From Pseudomarimonas salicorniae (GTDB taxonomy: Bacteria > Pseudomonadota > Gammaproteobacteria > Xanthomonadales > Xanthomonadaceae), in assembly GCF_023156535.1 (NCBI RefSeq), contig NZ_JALNMH010000005.1, positions 1 through 64,000 of the forward strand: DNA of 64,000 bases. Direction: 5' to 3'. The notes beneath the pieces were generated by a model. That model was not told where the DNA came from. It saw nothing but the letters and a program-made list of their open reading frames with translations, and did no database searches. A program made the translations under genes and the position numbers. Positions 25,537 to 34,739 of this stretch are shown here, piece by piece (position 1 is the stretch's first letter; each line of letters opens with the position of its first letter).

Positions 25537-28005
25537 GTGTCTGCTGCAACCGTTCCGGTCGCCCACAAATTCGGCGGATCCAGCCTGGCCGACGCGCAGC
25601 GCATCGCGCATGTCGCCGATGTCCTGACCGCCCGCGACGATCCCACCCAGATCATCGTGGTCTCGGCCATGCAGGGCGTCACCGACGCGCTGATCGCCCT
25701 GGTCCACGCCGCGAGCAGCGACCCGGAGACCGCGCAGGGCCAGCTGCAGACGCTGATCGAACGCCACCGCAAGACGGCCCACGCCCTGCTCGGCGAGCAG
25801 GAGGCCGAGCTGCTCGGACGCCTGGAGCGCGACTGGAACGACCTCACCGCCCTGCTCCGCGCGGCCCACCTGCTCAGCCATCCTTCGGCTGACCTGCTCG
25901 ACTACGTGCAGGGCCTCGGCGAGGTCTGGTCGGCGCAGCTGCTGGCCGCCCTGCTGCGCGCCCGTGGTGAGGATGCCGGCTGGCTGGACGCGCGTGAAGT
26001 GCTGGTGGTGGAGCCGGGGCAACTCGGCATGGGCGTCGACTGGGCGCTCAGCGAGGCGCGGCTTGCCGACTGGCAGCAGCGCCACGCGCCGGTCCGCCAT
26101 CTGGTGGTCACCGGCTTCGTCGCCCGCTCTGGGAACGGCCGCCCGACCACCCTTGGGCGCAACGGCAGCGACTACTCCGGGGCGATCTTCGCCCGCCTGT
26201 TCGCCTGCAGCGCCCTGCACATCTGGACCGACGTCGACGGCGTGTTGAGTGCCGACCCGCGCCTGGTGCCCGATGCGGTACTGCTGCCTCGGATGAGCTA
26301 TGACGAGGCCTTCGAGCTGGCCTATTTCGGCGCCAAGGTGGTCCACCCCGGCACCATGAGCCCGGTGCTCGAGCGGGGCATTCCGGTCTACGTGCGGAAT
26401 ACCTTCAAGCCGGAGCTGGAAGGCACCCGGATCGGCCCGGAGCAGCAGGACGAGAATGGTCCGGTCAAGGGCCTGACCATTGCCCCCCAGCTGGCCCTGG
26501 TCGAGGTCGAGGGCACCGGCATGATCGGCGTGCCGGGCACGGCCGAGCGCGTCTTCGGCGCCCTGCGCGGTGCCGGCGTATCGGTGGTGATGATCGCCCA
26601 GGCAAGCTCCGAGCATTCGATCTGCTGCGCGGTGAGGTCGGCCGACGCCGGTCGCGCGGTCGGCGTGCTGCGCCAGGCCTTTGCCCAGGAGCTGGCCGCC
26701 GGGCTGATCCAGTCGATCGAGGCCGAGGGCGGGGTCGCCGTACTGGCCGCGGTGGGCGACGGCATGGCCGGCCATCCGGGCGTCGCCGCGCGGCTGTTCG
26801 CCGGCCTTGCCCATGCCGAGGTCAATGTCCGGGCGATCGCCCAGGGCGGATCGGAGCGCAATATCTCGGTGGCCATCCGCGAGGCCGACGCAGCCCGCGC
26901 GCTGCGCGCCGTGCACTCCGGATTCTGGCTGTCGCCGCAGACCATCAGCGTGGGCGTGATCGGTCCGGGCCAGGTCGGCAGCGAGTTCCTCGACCAGCTG
27001 GCTTCGGCCGCGGGTCGCCTGCTCGAGGCCCATCAGCTCGACCTGCGCCTGCGCGGCATCGCCGGCAGCAGCCGCATGCACCTAGCCGACCGCTGCGTCG
27101 ACTGGCCGAACTGGCGGTCCCAGTACGTCGAGGCCGCGACGCCCCTGGACCTCGACGCCTTCACCGCGCACATCAAGGCGCCACACCTGCCACACGCGAT
27201 GATCATCGACTGCTCGGCCAGCGCCGAGGTGGCGGCGCGCTATGCCGGCTGGCTGGCCGAGGGCATCCACGTGGTCACCCCGAACAAGCAGGCCGGCAGC
27301 GCGCCGCTGTCGCAGTACCGCGCCGCCCGCGCCGCGGCCCGCCGCGCCCACTGGCGCTACGAGGCCACGGTCGGCGCCGGCCTGCCGATCATCGGCACCC
27401 TGCGCGATCTGATCGACACCGGCGACGAGATCCTCGCCATCGAGGGCATCTTCAGCGGCACGCTGAGCTACCTGTTCAACAGCTTCGACGGCAGCAAACC
27501 GTTCTCCGAGCTGGTGCTGGACGCGCGGGGCAAGGGCTTTACCGAACCCGACCCGCGCGATGACCTGTCGGGCATGGACGTGGCCCGCAAGCTGGTGATC
27601 CTTGCCCGCGAGTGGGGCCAGGACATCGAGCTTGGCGATGTCGACCTGGTCGGCCTGGTGCCCGAACACCTGGCTACGCTGGACAAGGACGCCTTCCTCG
27701 AGCGCGCCCACGAGATGGATGCCGACCTGACCGCCCGCGCCGAGTCGGCCCGTGCCAAGCAGCACGTGCTGCGCTTCGTCGCCCGTGTCGACGGGGCCGG
27801 GGCCAAGGTCGGACTGGTGGAGCTGCCGATGGACCACGCCTTCGCCCACCTGAAGCCCACCGACAACATCGTCCAGTTCACCACCCGCCGCTACCGCGAC
27901 AATCCGCTTGTGGTCCAGGGCCCGGGCGCCGGCACCGCGGTCACCGCCGCCGGCGTCTTCGCCGACCTGCTGCGCATTGCCCAGGCGCTGGGCTCGCGGT
28001 TCTGA
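25537..28005 (+). CDS. thrA: Bifunctional aspartokinase / homoserine dehydrogenase I
   Basis: This 822-residue enzyme carries the first and third steps of threonine/methionine synthesis. The aspartokinase part has KFGGSS (11-16), FVARSGNGRPTTLGRNGSDYS and two ACT-like regions (LALVEVEGTGMIGVPGTAERVF; VAVLAAVGDGMAG). The homoserine dehydrogenase part from about 470 begins GVIGPGQVGSEF and includes GIFSGTLSYLFN and GKGFTEPDPRDDLSG. The length equals E. coli ThrA. The start was chosen at GTG 25537 (GAGG upstream); the frame opens 20 codons earlier without family similarity. It is first gene of thrABC. Confidence 0.95.
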   Translation: MSAATVPVAHKFGGSSLADAQRIAHVADVLTARDDPTQIIVVSAMQGVTDALIALVHAASSDPETAQGQLQTLIERHRKTAHALLGEQEAELLGRLERDWNDLTALLRAAHLLSHPSADLLDYVQGLGEVWSAQLLAALLRARGEDAGWLDAREVLVVEPGQLGMGVDWALSEARLADWQQRHAPVRHLVVTGFVARSGNGRPTTLGRNGSDYSGAIFARLFACSALHIWTDVDGVLSADPRLVPDAVLLPRMSYDEAFELAYFGAKVVHPGTMSPVLERGIPVYVRNTFKPELEGTRIGPEQQDENGPVKGLTIAPQLALVEVEGTGMIGVPGTAERVFGALRGAGVSVVMIAQASSEHSICCAVRSADAGRAVGVLRQAFAQELAAGLIQSIEAEGGVAVLAAVGDGMAGHPGVAARLFAGLAHAEVNVRAIAQGGSERNISVAIREADAARALRAVHSGFWLSPQTISVGVIGPGQVGSEFLDQLASAAGRLLEAHQLDLRLRGIAGSSRMHLADRCVDWPNWRSQYVEAATPLDLDAFTAHIKAPHLPHAMIIDCSASAEVAARYAGWLAEGIHVVTPNKQAGSAPLSQYRAARAAARRAHWRYEATVGAGLPIIGTLRDLIDTGDEILAIEGIFSGTLSYLFNSFDGSKPFSELVLDARGKGFTEPDPRDDLSGMDVARKLVILAREWGQDIELGDVDLVGLVPEHLATLDKDAFLERAHEMDADLTARAESARAKQHVLRFVARVDGAGAKVGLVELPMDHAFAHLKPTDNIVQFTTRRYRDNPLVVQGPGAGTAVTAAGVFADLLRIAQALGSRF

Positions 28006-28106
28006 TCGCCATGGCGATGGAGCATCCTGAGGACAGGGCTCGCGCCCCGGATCAGCGCCTGCACGGGGACGAGGCCAAGGTGCCGGGTAGCCGGCGAGGC
28101 CCGATC

Positions 28107-29051
28107 ATGAGCCGCTTCGTCCACTCCACCGCACGCGCCTTCTCCCCGGCCAGCGTCGGCAATATCGGCATCGGCTTCGACCTGCTCGGCCATGCGCTCA
28201 GCGGCGCCGGGGATTCGGTGGAAGTACGGGTGGTGGACGCACCCGGAGTGCGCATCGAGTCTATCGAGGGCTCGGATCGACCCCTGCCCAAGGCCGCAGA
28301 GGAGAACACCGCGGGCGCTGCCCTGCTGTCGATGCTGGCGGCGCTGGGCTCGGAGCAGGGCCTGACCCTGCGCATCGAGAAGGGCATTCCGTTCGGCTCA
28401 GGCATGGGCGGATCGGCCGCTTCGGCGGTCGCCGCGGTGGTCGCCGCCAATGCCCTGCTGGCCGAGCCGCTTCAGGTCGAGGCGCTGTACCACCACGCGC
28501 TGGAAGGCGAGTCGGTGGCCAGCGGCAGCCGGCACGGCGACAACGTGGCGCCCATGCTGCTCGGCGGCGTGGCCATGGCGGTGGGCGAACGTGCGCCGCT
28601 GAAGCTGGACGTGCCGCCGCTGCTGTACTGCGCGCACGTGCATCCGCACTGCGCGATCGAGACCCGCCACGCCCGCGCCGCGCTGGCCGGACATTACGAG
28701 CTGGGCGAGTTCATCGCCCAGAGCGGGCATCTGGCCCTGGTCCTGACCGGTCTGGCCCGCGCTGACCGGGCGCTGATCGCGGCCGGGCTCGATGACGTCC
28801 TGATCGAGCCGCGCCGGGCCCGGCTGATTCCCGGCTTCGCTGAGGTGAAGCAGGCGGCCCTGGACGCCGGCGCGTTGGGCGCCTCGATCTCCGGGGCGGG
28901 ACCCAGCGTGTTCGCCTGGTGCTGGGGCGAGAACGATGCCCGGCGCGCCGCCGATGCGATGCGCTCGGCGTTTGCCGGGGCCGGTCTCGAAAGCGACCTG
29001 CTGGTCGGTCCGGTCGACGCCCCCGGTGCCCGGGTAACCCATGTGGCGTAG
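28107..29051 (+). CDS. thrB: Homoserine kinase
   Basis: This 314-residue GHMP kinase phosphorylates homoserine for threonine synthesis. The N-terminus RAFSPASVGNIGIGFDLLGHAL is classic ThrB. The GHMP phosphate-binding loop is at about 94-110 (IPFGSGMGGSAASAVAAV) and the C-terminal SISGAGPSVFA follows. The start is ATG 28107 with GAGG seven bases upstream; ATGs at 28011 and 28017 are possible but would add an unconserved tail. It follows thrA by about 100 bp. Confidence 0.94.
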   Translation: MSRFVHSTARAFSPASVGNIGIGFDLLGHALSGAGDSVEVRVVDAPGVRIESIEGSDRPLPKAAEENTAGAALLSMLAALGSEQGLTLRIEKGIPFGSGMGGSAASAVAAVVAANALLAEPLQVEALYHHALEGESVASGSRHGDNVAPMLLGGVAMAVGERAPLKLDVPPLLYCAHVHPHCAIETRHARAALAGHYELGEFIAQSGHLALVLTGLARADRALIAAGLDDVLIEPRRARLIPGFAEVKQAALDAGALGASISGAGPSVFAWCWGENDARRAADAMRSAFAGAGLESDLLVGPVDAPGARVTHVA

Positions 29052-29077
29052 CCCGGGTCCGTCCTGCACCGCTGCCC

Positions 29078-29143
29078 GTAGGAGCCAGCTTGCTGGCGAT
29101 CGGCAGCTGGCAAACCCCTCATCGCCAGCAAGCTGGCTCCTAC
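29078..29143 (+). repeat. REP-like module A between thrB and thrC
   Basis: Inverted arms of GTAGGAGCCAGCTTGCTGG (29078-29096) and CCAGCAAGCTGGCTCCTAC (29125-29143) face each other across about 28 bp, within the 132-bp thrB-thrC gap. It is the only copy lying between co-directional genes of one pathway. Confidence 0.9.
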
Positions 29144-29183
29144 GGCGGGCGGACTCTGCTTGTTGCGACACTGGAACCCGTCC

Positions 29184-30473
29184 ATGAAGTTCATCAGCAC
29201 CCGCGGCGACGCACCCGCCGTTTCACTCTCCGAAGCGCTGACCCTGGGCCTCGCGCCGGACGGCGGGCTCTACCTGCCCGGGCACTGGCCGGCGCCGCAG
29301 GACTGGGACGAGCCGCTGCCGATTCCCGAAGCCGCGATCCGCCTGCTCGGTCCGTTTTTCGAGGGCGACGCCCTGCAGGACGCGCTGCCGGCGATCTGCC
29401 GCGAGGCACTCGACCTGCCGGCGCCGCTGGTCGCCTCGAAGGATCCGGGCCTGTACCTGCTGGAGCTGTTCCACGGCCCCACCGCCGCCTTCAAGGACTT
29501 CGCCGCGCGCTTCCTGGCCGCCTGCCTTGCCCGGCTGCGCGGGCCGTCCGACCCGGTGCTGACCATCCTGGTGGCCACCAGCGGCGACACCGGCGGCGCG
29601 GTCGCCGCCGCCTTTCACCGGCGCCCCGGCTTCCGCGTCGTCGTGCTCTATCCCGACGGCAAGGTCTCGGCGCGCCAGGCCCATCAGCTCGGCGCCTTCG
29701 GCGACAACGTGCACACCTTCCGCGTCGCCGGCAGCTTCGACGACTGCCAGGCCATGGTGAAGGCAGCCTTTGCCGATCAGGGCCTGCGCTCGCAGGTGCC
29801 GCTGTCCTCGGCCAACTCGATCAGCCTCGGCCGCCTGCTGCCGCAGATGAGCTACTACGCCGCGGCGTCGCTGCGCTGGCAGGTGCTGCATGCCGAGCCG
29901 GCCCACTTCGTCATCCCCACCGGCAACCTCGGTAATGCCCTGGCCTGCGTGCTGGCGCGGCGGCTGGGCCTGCCGATCGGCGAGATCGCGCTGGCGGCCA
30001 ATGCCAACCGCGTACTGCCGGACCTGCTGCGGACCGGCGAGTATCGGCCGCAGCCATCGATCCCGACCCTCGCAAATGCGATGGACGTCGGCGCACCGAG
30101 CAACCTCGAGCGCCTGCGCGCCCTGCACCCGGAGCTGGCCGACCTGCGCGCCCAGGTCAGCGCCGACAGCGTCGACGACGACGCCCTGCGCGAGGTCATG
30201 GGCCACGCCGAGGAACGCTACGGCCACGTGGTCTGCCCGCACACTGCCGCCGCCCTGAAGCTGATCGAGCGGCGCCGGGACGCCGGTGATCGGCGACCCT
30301 ATGTCGCCGTGGCCACCGCCCATCCGGCCAAGTTCGACAGCGTGGTCGAGCCCTGCGTCGGCCACGCCGTGGCGGCGCCCCCAGCGCTATCGTCCATCCT
30401 CGAGCGGCCGAGCCGGGCCGACCCATTGGCCGCCGACGCCGACGCACTGGCCGCGGTGCTGCGCCGGCTCTAG
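29184..30473 (+). CDS. thrC: Threonine synthase
   Basis: This 429-residue PLP enzyme forms threonine from O-phosphohomoserine. The PLP lysine is Lys104 in [14 protein letters not shown], with the phosphate-binding [11 protein letters not shown] and [10 protein letters not shown] following. It has the N-terminal extension ([26 protein letters not shown]) of the longer gammaproteobacterial ThrC. The start is ATG 29184; an in-frame codon at 29160 precedes it. It is last gene of thrABC. No U-rich terminator is seen before the glnA control region. Confidence 0.95.
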   Translation: MKFISTRGDAPAVSLSEALTLGLAPDGGLYLPGHWPAPQDWDEPLPIPEAAIRLLGPFFEGDALQDALPAICREALDLPAPLVASKDPGLYLLELFHGPTAAFKDFAARFLAACLARLRGPSDPVLTILVATSGDTGGAVAAAFHRRPGFRVVVLYPDGKVSARQAHQLGAFGDNVHTFRVAGSFDDCQAMVKAAFADQGLRSQVPLSSANSISLGRLLPQMSYYAAASLRWQVLHAEPAHFVIPTGNLGNALACVLARRLGLPIGEIALAANANRVLPDLLRTGEYRPQPSIPTLANAMDVGAPSNLERLRALHPELADLRAQVSADSVDDDALREVMGHAEERYGHVVCPHTAAALKLIERRRDAGDRRPYVAVATAHPAKFDSVVEPCVGHAVAAPPALSSILERPSRADPLAADADALAAVLRRL

Positions 30474-30486
30474 CCCTGGCCAACGG

Positions 30487-30507
30487 AACGCACCATGCCG
30501 GTGCGTT
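30487..30507. promoter_or_regulatory. NtrC-binding site 1 upstream of glnA
   Basis: AACGCACC-N5-GGTGCGTT is a perfect 21-bp palindrome that matches the NtrC consensus (GCACC-N5-GGTGC). It lies about 90 bp upstream of the sigma-54 -24 element, the usual enhancer distance. Confidence 0.8.
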
Positions 30508-30526
30508 CGTACACGCTTGGTGCGTT
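30506..30526. promoter_or_regulatory. Weak NtrC-like site 2
   Basis: The right half GGTGCGTT (30519-30526) is exact. The left half TTCGTACA matches only in part. It is probably a low-affinity site between the two better ones. Confidence 0.4.
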
Positions 30527-30535
30527 TGTGCTGCA

Positions 30536-30556
30536 ATAGCACTTGCACGGTGCGTT
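30536..30556. promoter_or_regulatory. NtrC-binding site 3 upstream of glnA
   Basis: GCACT-N5-GGTGC within ATAGCACT...GGTGCGTT fits the NtrC consensus (GCACY-N5-GGTGC). It is the third GGTGCGTT in 57 bp, lying closest to the sigma-54 promoter. Confidence 0.65.
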
Positions 30557-30594
30557 TCGGCTACCTTGAATCAATCACTTGCAGCCGATTGCAC

Positions 30595-30611
30595 TTGGCA
30601 CGCACTTTGCT
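30595..30611 (+). promoter_or_regulatory. Sigma-54 promoter of glnA
   Basis: TTGGCACGCACTTTGCT matches the RpoN consensus with GG-N10-GC spacing exact (GG 30597-30598, GC 30609-30610). Transcription would start near 30622, leaving a leader of about 45 nt before ATG 30667. Confidence 0.9.
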
Positions 30612-30666
30612 GCAATGCGGCACCTGCAGTCTGTCTGCCCCATCCCTAGAAATATTGGAGAGTGCG

Positions 30667-32076
30667 ATGTCGATTGATTCCGTCCTCAAACTGGCCCAGG
30701 ACAACAACGTCGAGTTCGTTGACCTGCGCTTTGCCGACGTCCGTGGCCTGCAGCACCACGTGACCTATCCGGCGCGCATCCTCGAGCCCGGCCTGTTCGA
30801 GGAAGGCAAGATGTTCGACGGCTCGTCGATCTCCGGCTGGAAGGGCATCAACGAGTCCGACATGGTGCTGATGCCGGATGCGGCCACCGCCTTCATCGAC
30901 CCGTTCACCGCCGACCCGACTCTGGTCATGGTCTGCGACATCCTCGACCCGAACACCATGCAGAGCTACGAGCGCGACCCGCGCGGCGTGGCCAAGCGCG
31001 CCGAGGCCTATCTGAAGTCGACCGGCCTTGCCGACACCGCCTTCTTCGGCCCGGAACCCGAGTTCTTCATCTTCGACTCGGTGCGCCACAAGAACGACAT
31101 GTCCGGTGCCTCGTTCGAGATCGAGAGCGAAGAAGCCCCCTGGTCCTCGAACAAGAAGTTCGACGGCGTCAACTCGGGCCATCGCCCGACCGTCAAGGGC
31201 GGCTACTTCCCGGTCGCGCCGATCGATTCGCTGAACGACCTGCGCGCCGAGATGTGCAAGATCCTCGAGCAGGTCGGCATCGAGGTCGAGGTGCACCACC
31301 ATGAGGTGGCCGGCCCCGGCCAGTGCGAGATCGGCGCCAAGTTCAACACCCTGGTGCGCAAGGCCGACGAGCTGATGATGCTCAAGTACATCGTCAAGAA
31401 CGTCGCCCACCGCAACGGCAAGACCGCGACCTTCATGCCCAAGCCCGTCGTCGGCGACAACGGCTCCGGCATGCACGTCCACCAGTCGCTGGCCAAGGGC
31501 GGCACCAACCTGTTCACCGGCGACGGCTACGGCGGCCTGTCGCAGATGGCACTGTGGTACATCGGCGGCGTCTTCAAGCACGCCCGCGCGATCAATGCGT
31601 TCAGCAACTCGACGACCAACAGCTACAAGCGCCTGGTGCCTGGCTTCGAGGCGCCGGTGATGCTGGCCTACTCGGCGCGCAACCGCTCGGCTTCCTGCCG
31701 CATCCCGTTCGTGTCAAACCCGAAGGCACGCCGCATCGAGATGCGCTTCCCGGATCCGATGAATTCGGGCTACCTGACCTTCACTGCGCTGATGATGGCC
31801 GGTCTCGACGGCATCCTGAACAAGATCGACCCGGGTGCGCCGGCCGAGAAGGACCTGTACGACCTGCCGCCCGAGGAAGAGAAGAACATCCCGACCGTCT
31901 GCCACTCGCTGGACCAGGCGCTGGAAGCGCTGGACCAGGACCGCGACTTCCTCAAGGCCGGCGGCGTGATGAGCGACGACTTCATCGACGGCTACATCGC
32001 ACTGAAGATGCAGGAGGTCACCCGCTTCCGCGCGGCGACCCACCCGCTCGAGTACCAGATGTACTACAGCCTGTAA
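30667..32076 (+). CDS. glnA: Glutamine synthetase type I
   Basis: This 469-residue dodecameric GSI-beta assimilates ammonium into glutamine. Motifs are [18 protein letters not shown], the metal-binding [50 protein letters not shown] and the adenylylation site [10 protein letters not shown], with Tyr398 (Tyr397 in mature numbering). It is therefore of the adenylylated class. GGAG lies 7 nt before the ATG. Expression should respond to nitrogen through the sigma-54/NtrC promoter upstream, and a strong terminator follows. Confidence 0.98.
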   Translation: MSIDSVLKLAQDNNVEFVDLRFADVRGLQHHVTYPARILEPGLFEEGKMFDGSSISGWKGINESDMVLMPDAATAFIDPFTADPTLVMVCDILDPNTMQSYERDPRGVAKRAEAYLKSTGLADTAFFGPEPEFFIFDSVRHKNDMSGASFEIESEEAPWSSNKKFDGVNSGHRPTVKGGYFPVAPIDSLNDLRAEMCKILEQVGIEVEVHHHEVAGPGQCEIGAKFNTLVRKADELMMLKYIVKNVAHRNGKTATFMPKPVVGDNGSGMHVHQSLAKGGTNLFTGDGYGGLSQMALWYIGGVFKHARAINAFSNSTTNSYKRLVPGFEAPVMLAYSARNRSASCRIPFVSNPKARRIEMRFPDPMNSGYLTFTALMMAGLDGILNKIDPGAPAEKDLYDLPPEEEKNIPTVCHSLDQALEALDQDRDFLKAGGVMSDDFIDGYIALKMQEVTRFRAATHPLEYQMYYSL

Positions 32077-32110
32077 GCGCCACGCCGACCGCGGTCGGCC
32101 GGAAGGCTTG

Positions 32111-32150
32111 AAACACCCCGGGGGGGCCGCTCTCCCCGGGGTGTTTCGTT
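32111..32150 (+). terminator. Rho-independent terminator of glnA
   Basis: A perfect 13-bp stem AAACACCCCGGGG / CCCCGGGGTGTTT has a 10-nt loop and is followed by CGTTTC. It begins 35 nt after the stop codon. Confidence 0.9.
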
Positions 32151-32217
32151 TCAGGGCCCCAATCCTTCCCGGCGGCGTGCACCGACCCGACATGTGCAGA
32201 GTCGATGCGTGCTTGGG

Positions 32218-32571
32218 GCGCGAAGCAGACCCTCCGCAATATCCGACTGTAGGAGCCAGCTTGCTGGCGATCGTCGCTTCCGGGGCACCTATCGCCAGCA
32301 AGCTGGCTCCTACACGCAAGGGCGCTGCCAGGTCCGGTTTGCGCCGCAAAGCAGACCTTGCCGCAGTCAAATTGTGGGAGTGCCCTTGGGCGCGACCGCA
32401 GCGCTACGCATTCACCGCAGACCGCGGCCAGAGCGGATTTCTGCGGTCGCGCCCAGGGGCGCTCCCACAGTCGGGCTTCGTTGGGCGTCGGCGAAGCCCC
32501 ATAGGGTGTGCCTTGGCGCACCGATACGGGCGTTCCGACGGTATGCCCGGTGCGGCCAGCCGCACCCTATG
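32218..32571 (+). repeat. Composite extragenic repeat, copy 3 (linker-A-linker-B-C)
   Basis: It has a left linker at 32218-32248, A at 32249-32313, a right linker at 32341-32373, B at 32374-32468 and C at 32500-32571. It is very similar to the copy at 40.4 kb, including the A loop (tcgtcgcttccggggcacct in both). It fills most of the 665-bp gap between glnA and the GGDEF-EAL gene; no gene is seen there. Confidence 0.88.
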
Positions 32572-32685
32572 AATGTCTTCTTCGCGCCCGAACCGGGCCT
32601 CCGGACACCGCGCTCGGTGCGACCGGGTGCGGGGCACGCAAGGCTTCGCGACCGCCCACCTGCCTGCGCCTGGCGGGGGCTGTGC

Positions 32686-32691
32686 TAGCCT
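32686..32691 (+). promoter_or_regulatory. Putative -10 element (TGTGCTAGCCT) of the GGDEF-EAL gene
   Basis: TAGCCT, preceded by TGC (extended -10 form), lies 50 nt before ATG 32742. It is identical to the hexamer ahead of the methyltransferase gene at 62121. Confidence 0.35.
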
Positions 32692-32741
32692 CGAATTCTC
32701 CAGCGTCGAGGCGGATTGGGGGGCGAGGCGAGGTGCTGTCG

Positions 32742-34730
32742 ATGAGCGATCCTTCCGTCGGACTGCAGGCGCTCGCCGGTCTCGTTGTGAGCGTGCTGGC
32801 AGCGTTCTCTGGTCTTGCCCTGCTCGACCCGCCGCCACCACAGTCCGCGCCCCGGCTCTGGGTTCGACGGGCCGGCTGTGCGCTGGCGCTGGCGGCCGCT
32901 GCCTGGGCTCCCTTTGCGCCGCTGTCGGCGGGCGTTCCGGCGCTGGGCTGGACTGTACTGCTCGCCGGCTCCGCTCTGGCCGCGGTCATGATCGACCAAC
33001 GACCGGGCAGCAACGTGCTGCACGCCGCGGCCGCCCTGCCCTTCGCCCTTGGTACCTTGGGTCTGGCCCTGTCCCTGCCCGCCGGCACGCACCCGGCAGA
33101 GTGGTGGCCGGCAGCCGCGGTGCTGTTGCTGACCTGCGGAACTGGCTTCATGGTGGCGGCGCACTTCCGCCGGCGGCGAAGTGGCAGCCCGCTGCAGCTC
33201 GGCACGGCGGCTGCCGTGCTGGTGGGAACCGGCCTGTTTTGCGCGCAGCTGCTAATGGCGCCGACTCAAGACCCCGGCGCCGCGTCCGGTCTGCTCAGGC
33301 TGGCAATCGGCGCGCTGGCATTGGCGGTGTCCGTGCCGCTGGCGGCCCCTCGCTGGCTGGCCGCCCGCGACCAGCGCGGCGGACTGCGCCGCAGCAGCCG
33401 GACGGATCCGGTCTCCGGGCTGCCGGTGCTCGAGGTGGCTGCGGACAGCTTCCTGCGCGTGCTGCGCTTTGCGGTGGCCACGCGCAGCGCCTGTGCGCTG
33501 GTCGTCCTGCATTTCGAAGCGCTCGAGCGCGTCCTGTCGACCCAGGGCAAGTCCGAGCGCGACCGCCTGTATGCGGCAGCCGCCTGGCGGCTGCGCAGCG
33601 TCCGCCGTGACGAGGAGCTGATCGCGGCGATCGGCGACCAGCGCTTCCTGCTGGTGCTGCGGGTCGGCGGCGCGACCGAGGCCAGCGCGCGGGTGCGTCA
33701 GCTGATCGGGATGTTCGAGCAGCCCCTGGGCGAGGGCGAGGGTCGCGTGCGCCTGCGGCCGTCTGCGGGGCTCAGCCTGTGGCCGGATCACGGCGATGAC
33801 TTCCAGCGTCTGCTGGCCAATGCCCTGCTTGCGCTGGAACGTTGCCCCCCGGGCGGGCTGCAGGTATTCCACGCCACACAGCGCGAGGAAAACGAGCACC
33901 GCATGCAGGTCGAGAACCGCCTGAGCCGCGCCCTGGGCGAAGGCGAGATCGGTCTGGTCATGCAGCCGATCGTCGACAGCCTCAGCGGTGACGTGCGCAT
34001 GGTCGAGCTGCTGGCGCGATGGAACCACCCCACCCTGGGCAGCGTCTCGCCACGCCAGTTCATCCTGGTGGCGGAAAGCAGCGGCGCGATCGCGGAGTTC
34101 GACCGCTGGCTCTTGCGCGAAGCCCTGTCGACGACCAAGTGGCTGGACGCCGCGGGCTTTCCGCAGATCCGTGTCGCCCTGAACTGCTCGCCGCTGAATC
34201 TGGTGGATCCGGGCTTCCTGGATGACTTCGAGTGCGCGGTACTGGACAGCGGCGTCGACCCGGCGCGCCTCGAGGTCGAGGTGACCGAGGCAGCGCTGGC
34301 CGAAAGCGAAGGCGCGGCGGTCGCCGGCCTGATCCGGCTGCGCTCCTTGGGTGTCGGCCTGACCATCGATGATTTCGGCATCGGCCATTCATCCCTGGCC
34401 CGCCTGCGCGACCTGCCGGTGGACACCCTCAAGATCGACCAGAGCTTCATCCGCGACATGGACCATCCGAAGGGCGAGTTCCTGGTCAGCGGCATCCTGG
34501 GCCTGGCCCATGGCCTCGGCAAGGCGGTGATCGCCGAGGGCGTGGAAACCGCCTCGCAGTCCCGGGCCCTGGTCGACCTGGGCTGTGAGTACCTGCAGGG
34601 TTTCCTGATCAGCCGCCCACTCAGCTGGCGCGCCCTGCTCGACTTTCTCGGCGCCGAGACCGGCATCGCGCCGGACGATCCGGCCCTGCTGCGGGCGCGC
34701 TCGGATAGCGCCGAGGACGGCACCGGCTGA
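32742..34730 (+). CDS. Membrane GGDEF-EAL protein with degenerate GGDEF
   Basis: This 662-residue protein starts with about six hydrophobic segments (residues 8-205). A GGDEF-fold domain (about 215-375) follows, whose active motif reads GDQRF (298-302), so no cyclase activity is expected. The C-terminal EAL domain (about 390-645) has ELLARW (Glu422) in place of EALLRW but keeps NCSP, EVTEAAL, IDDFGIGHSS, KIDQSF and AEGVET. It could be a phosphodiesterase, possibly with GTP-sensing by the degenerate domain, or a c-di-GMP receptor. ATG 32742 was chosen as the start of the first membrane segment. It sits between glnA and ntrBC. Confidence 0.88.
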   Translation: MSDPSVGLQALAGLVVSVLAAFSGLALLDPPPPQSAPRLWVRRAGCALALAAAAWAPFAPLSAGVPALGWTVLLAGSALAAVMIDQRPGSNVLHAAAALPFALGTLGLALSLPAGTHPAEWWPAAAVLLLTCGTGFMVAAHFRRRRSGSPLQLGTAAAVLVGTGLFCAQLLMAPTQDPGAASGLLRLAIGALALAVSVPLAAPRWLAARDQRGGLRRSSRTDPVSGLPVLEVAADSFLRVLRFAVATRSACALVVLHFEALERVLSTQGKSERDRLYAAAAWRLRSVRRDEELIAAIGDQRFLLVLRVGGATEASARVRQLIGMFEQPLGEGEGRVRLRPSAGLSLWPDHGDDFQRLLANALLALERCPPGGLQVFHATQREENEHRMQVENRLSRALGEGEIGLVMQPIVDSLSGDVRMVELLARWNHPTLGSVSPRQFILVAESSGAIAEFDRWLLREALSTTKWLDAAGFPQIRVALNCSPLNLVDPGFLDDFECAVLDSGVDPARLEVEVTEAALAESEGAAVAGLIRLRSLGVGLTIDDFGIGHSSLARLRDLPVDTLKIDQSFIRDMDHPKGEFLVSGILGLAHGLGKAVIAEGVETASQSRALVDLGCEYLQGFLISRPLSWRALLDFLGAETGIAPDDPALLRARSDSAEDGTG

Positions 34731-34739
34731 TCGAGCGGA

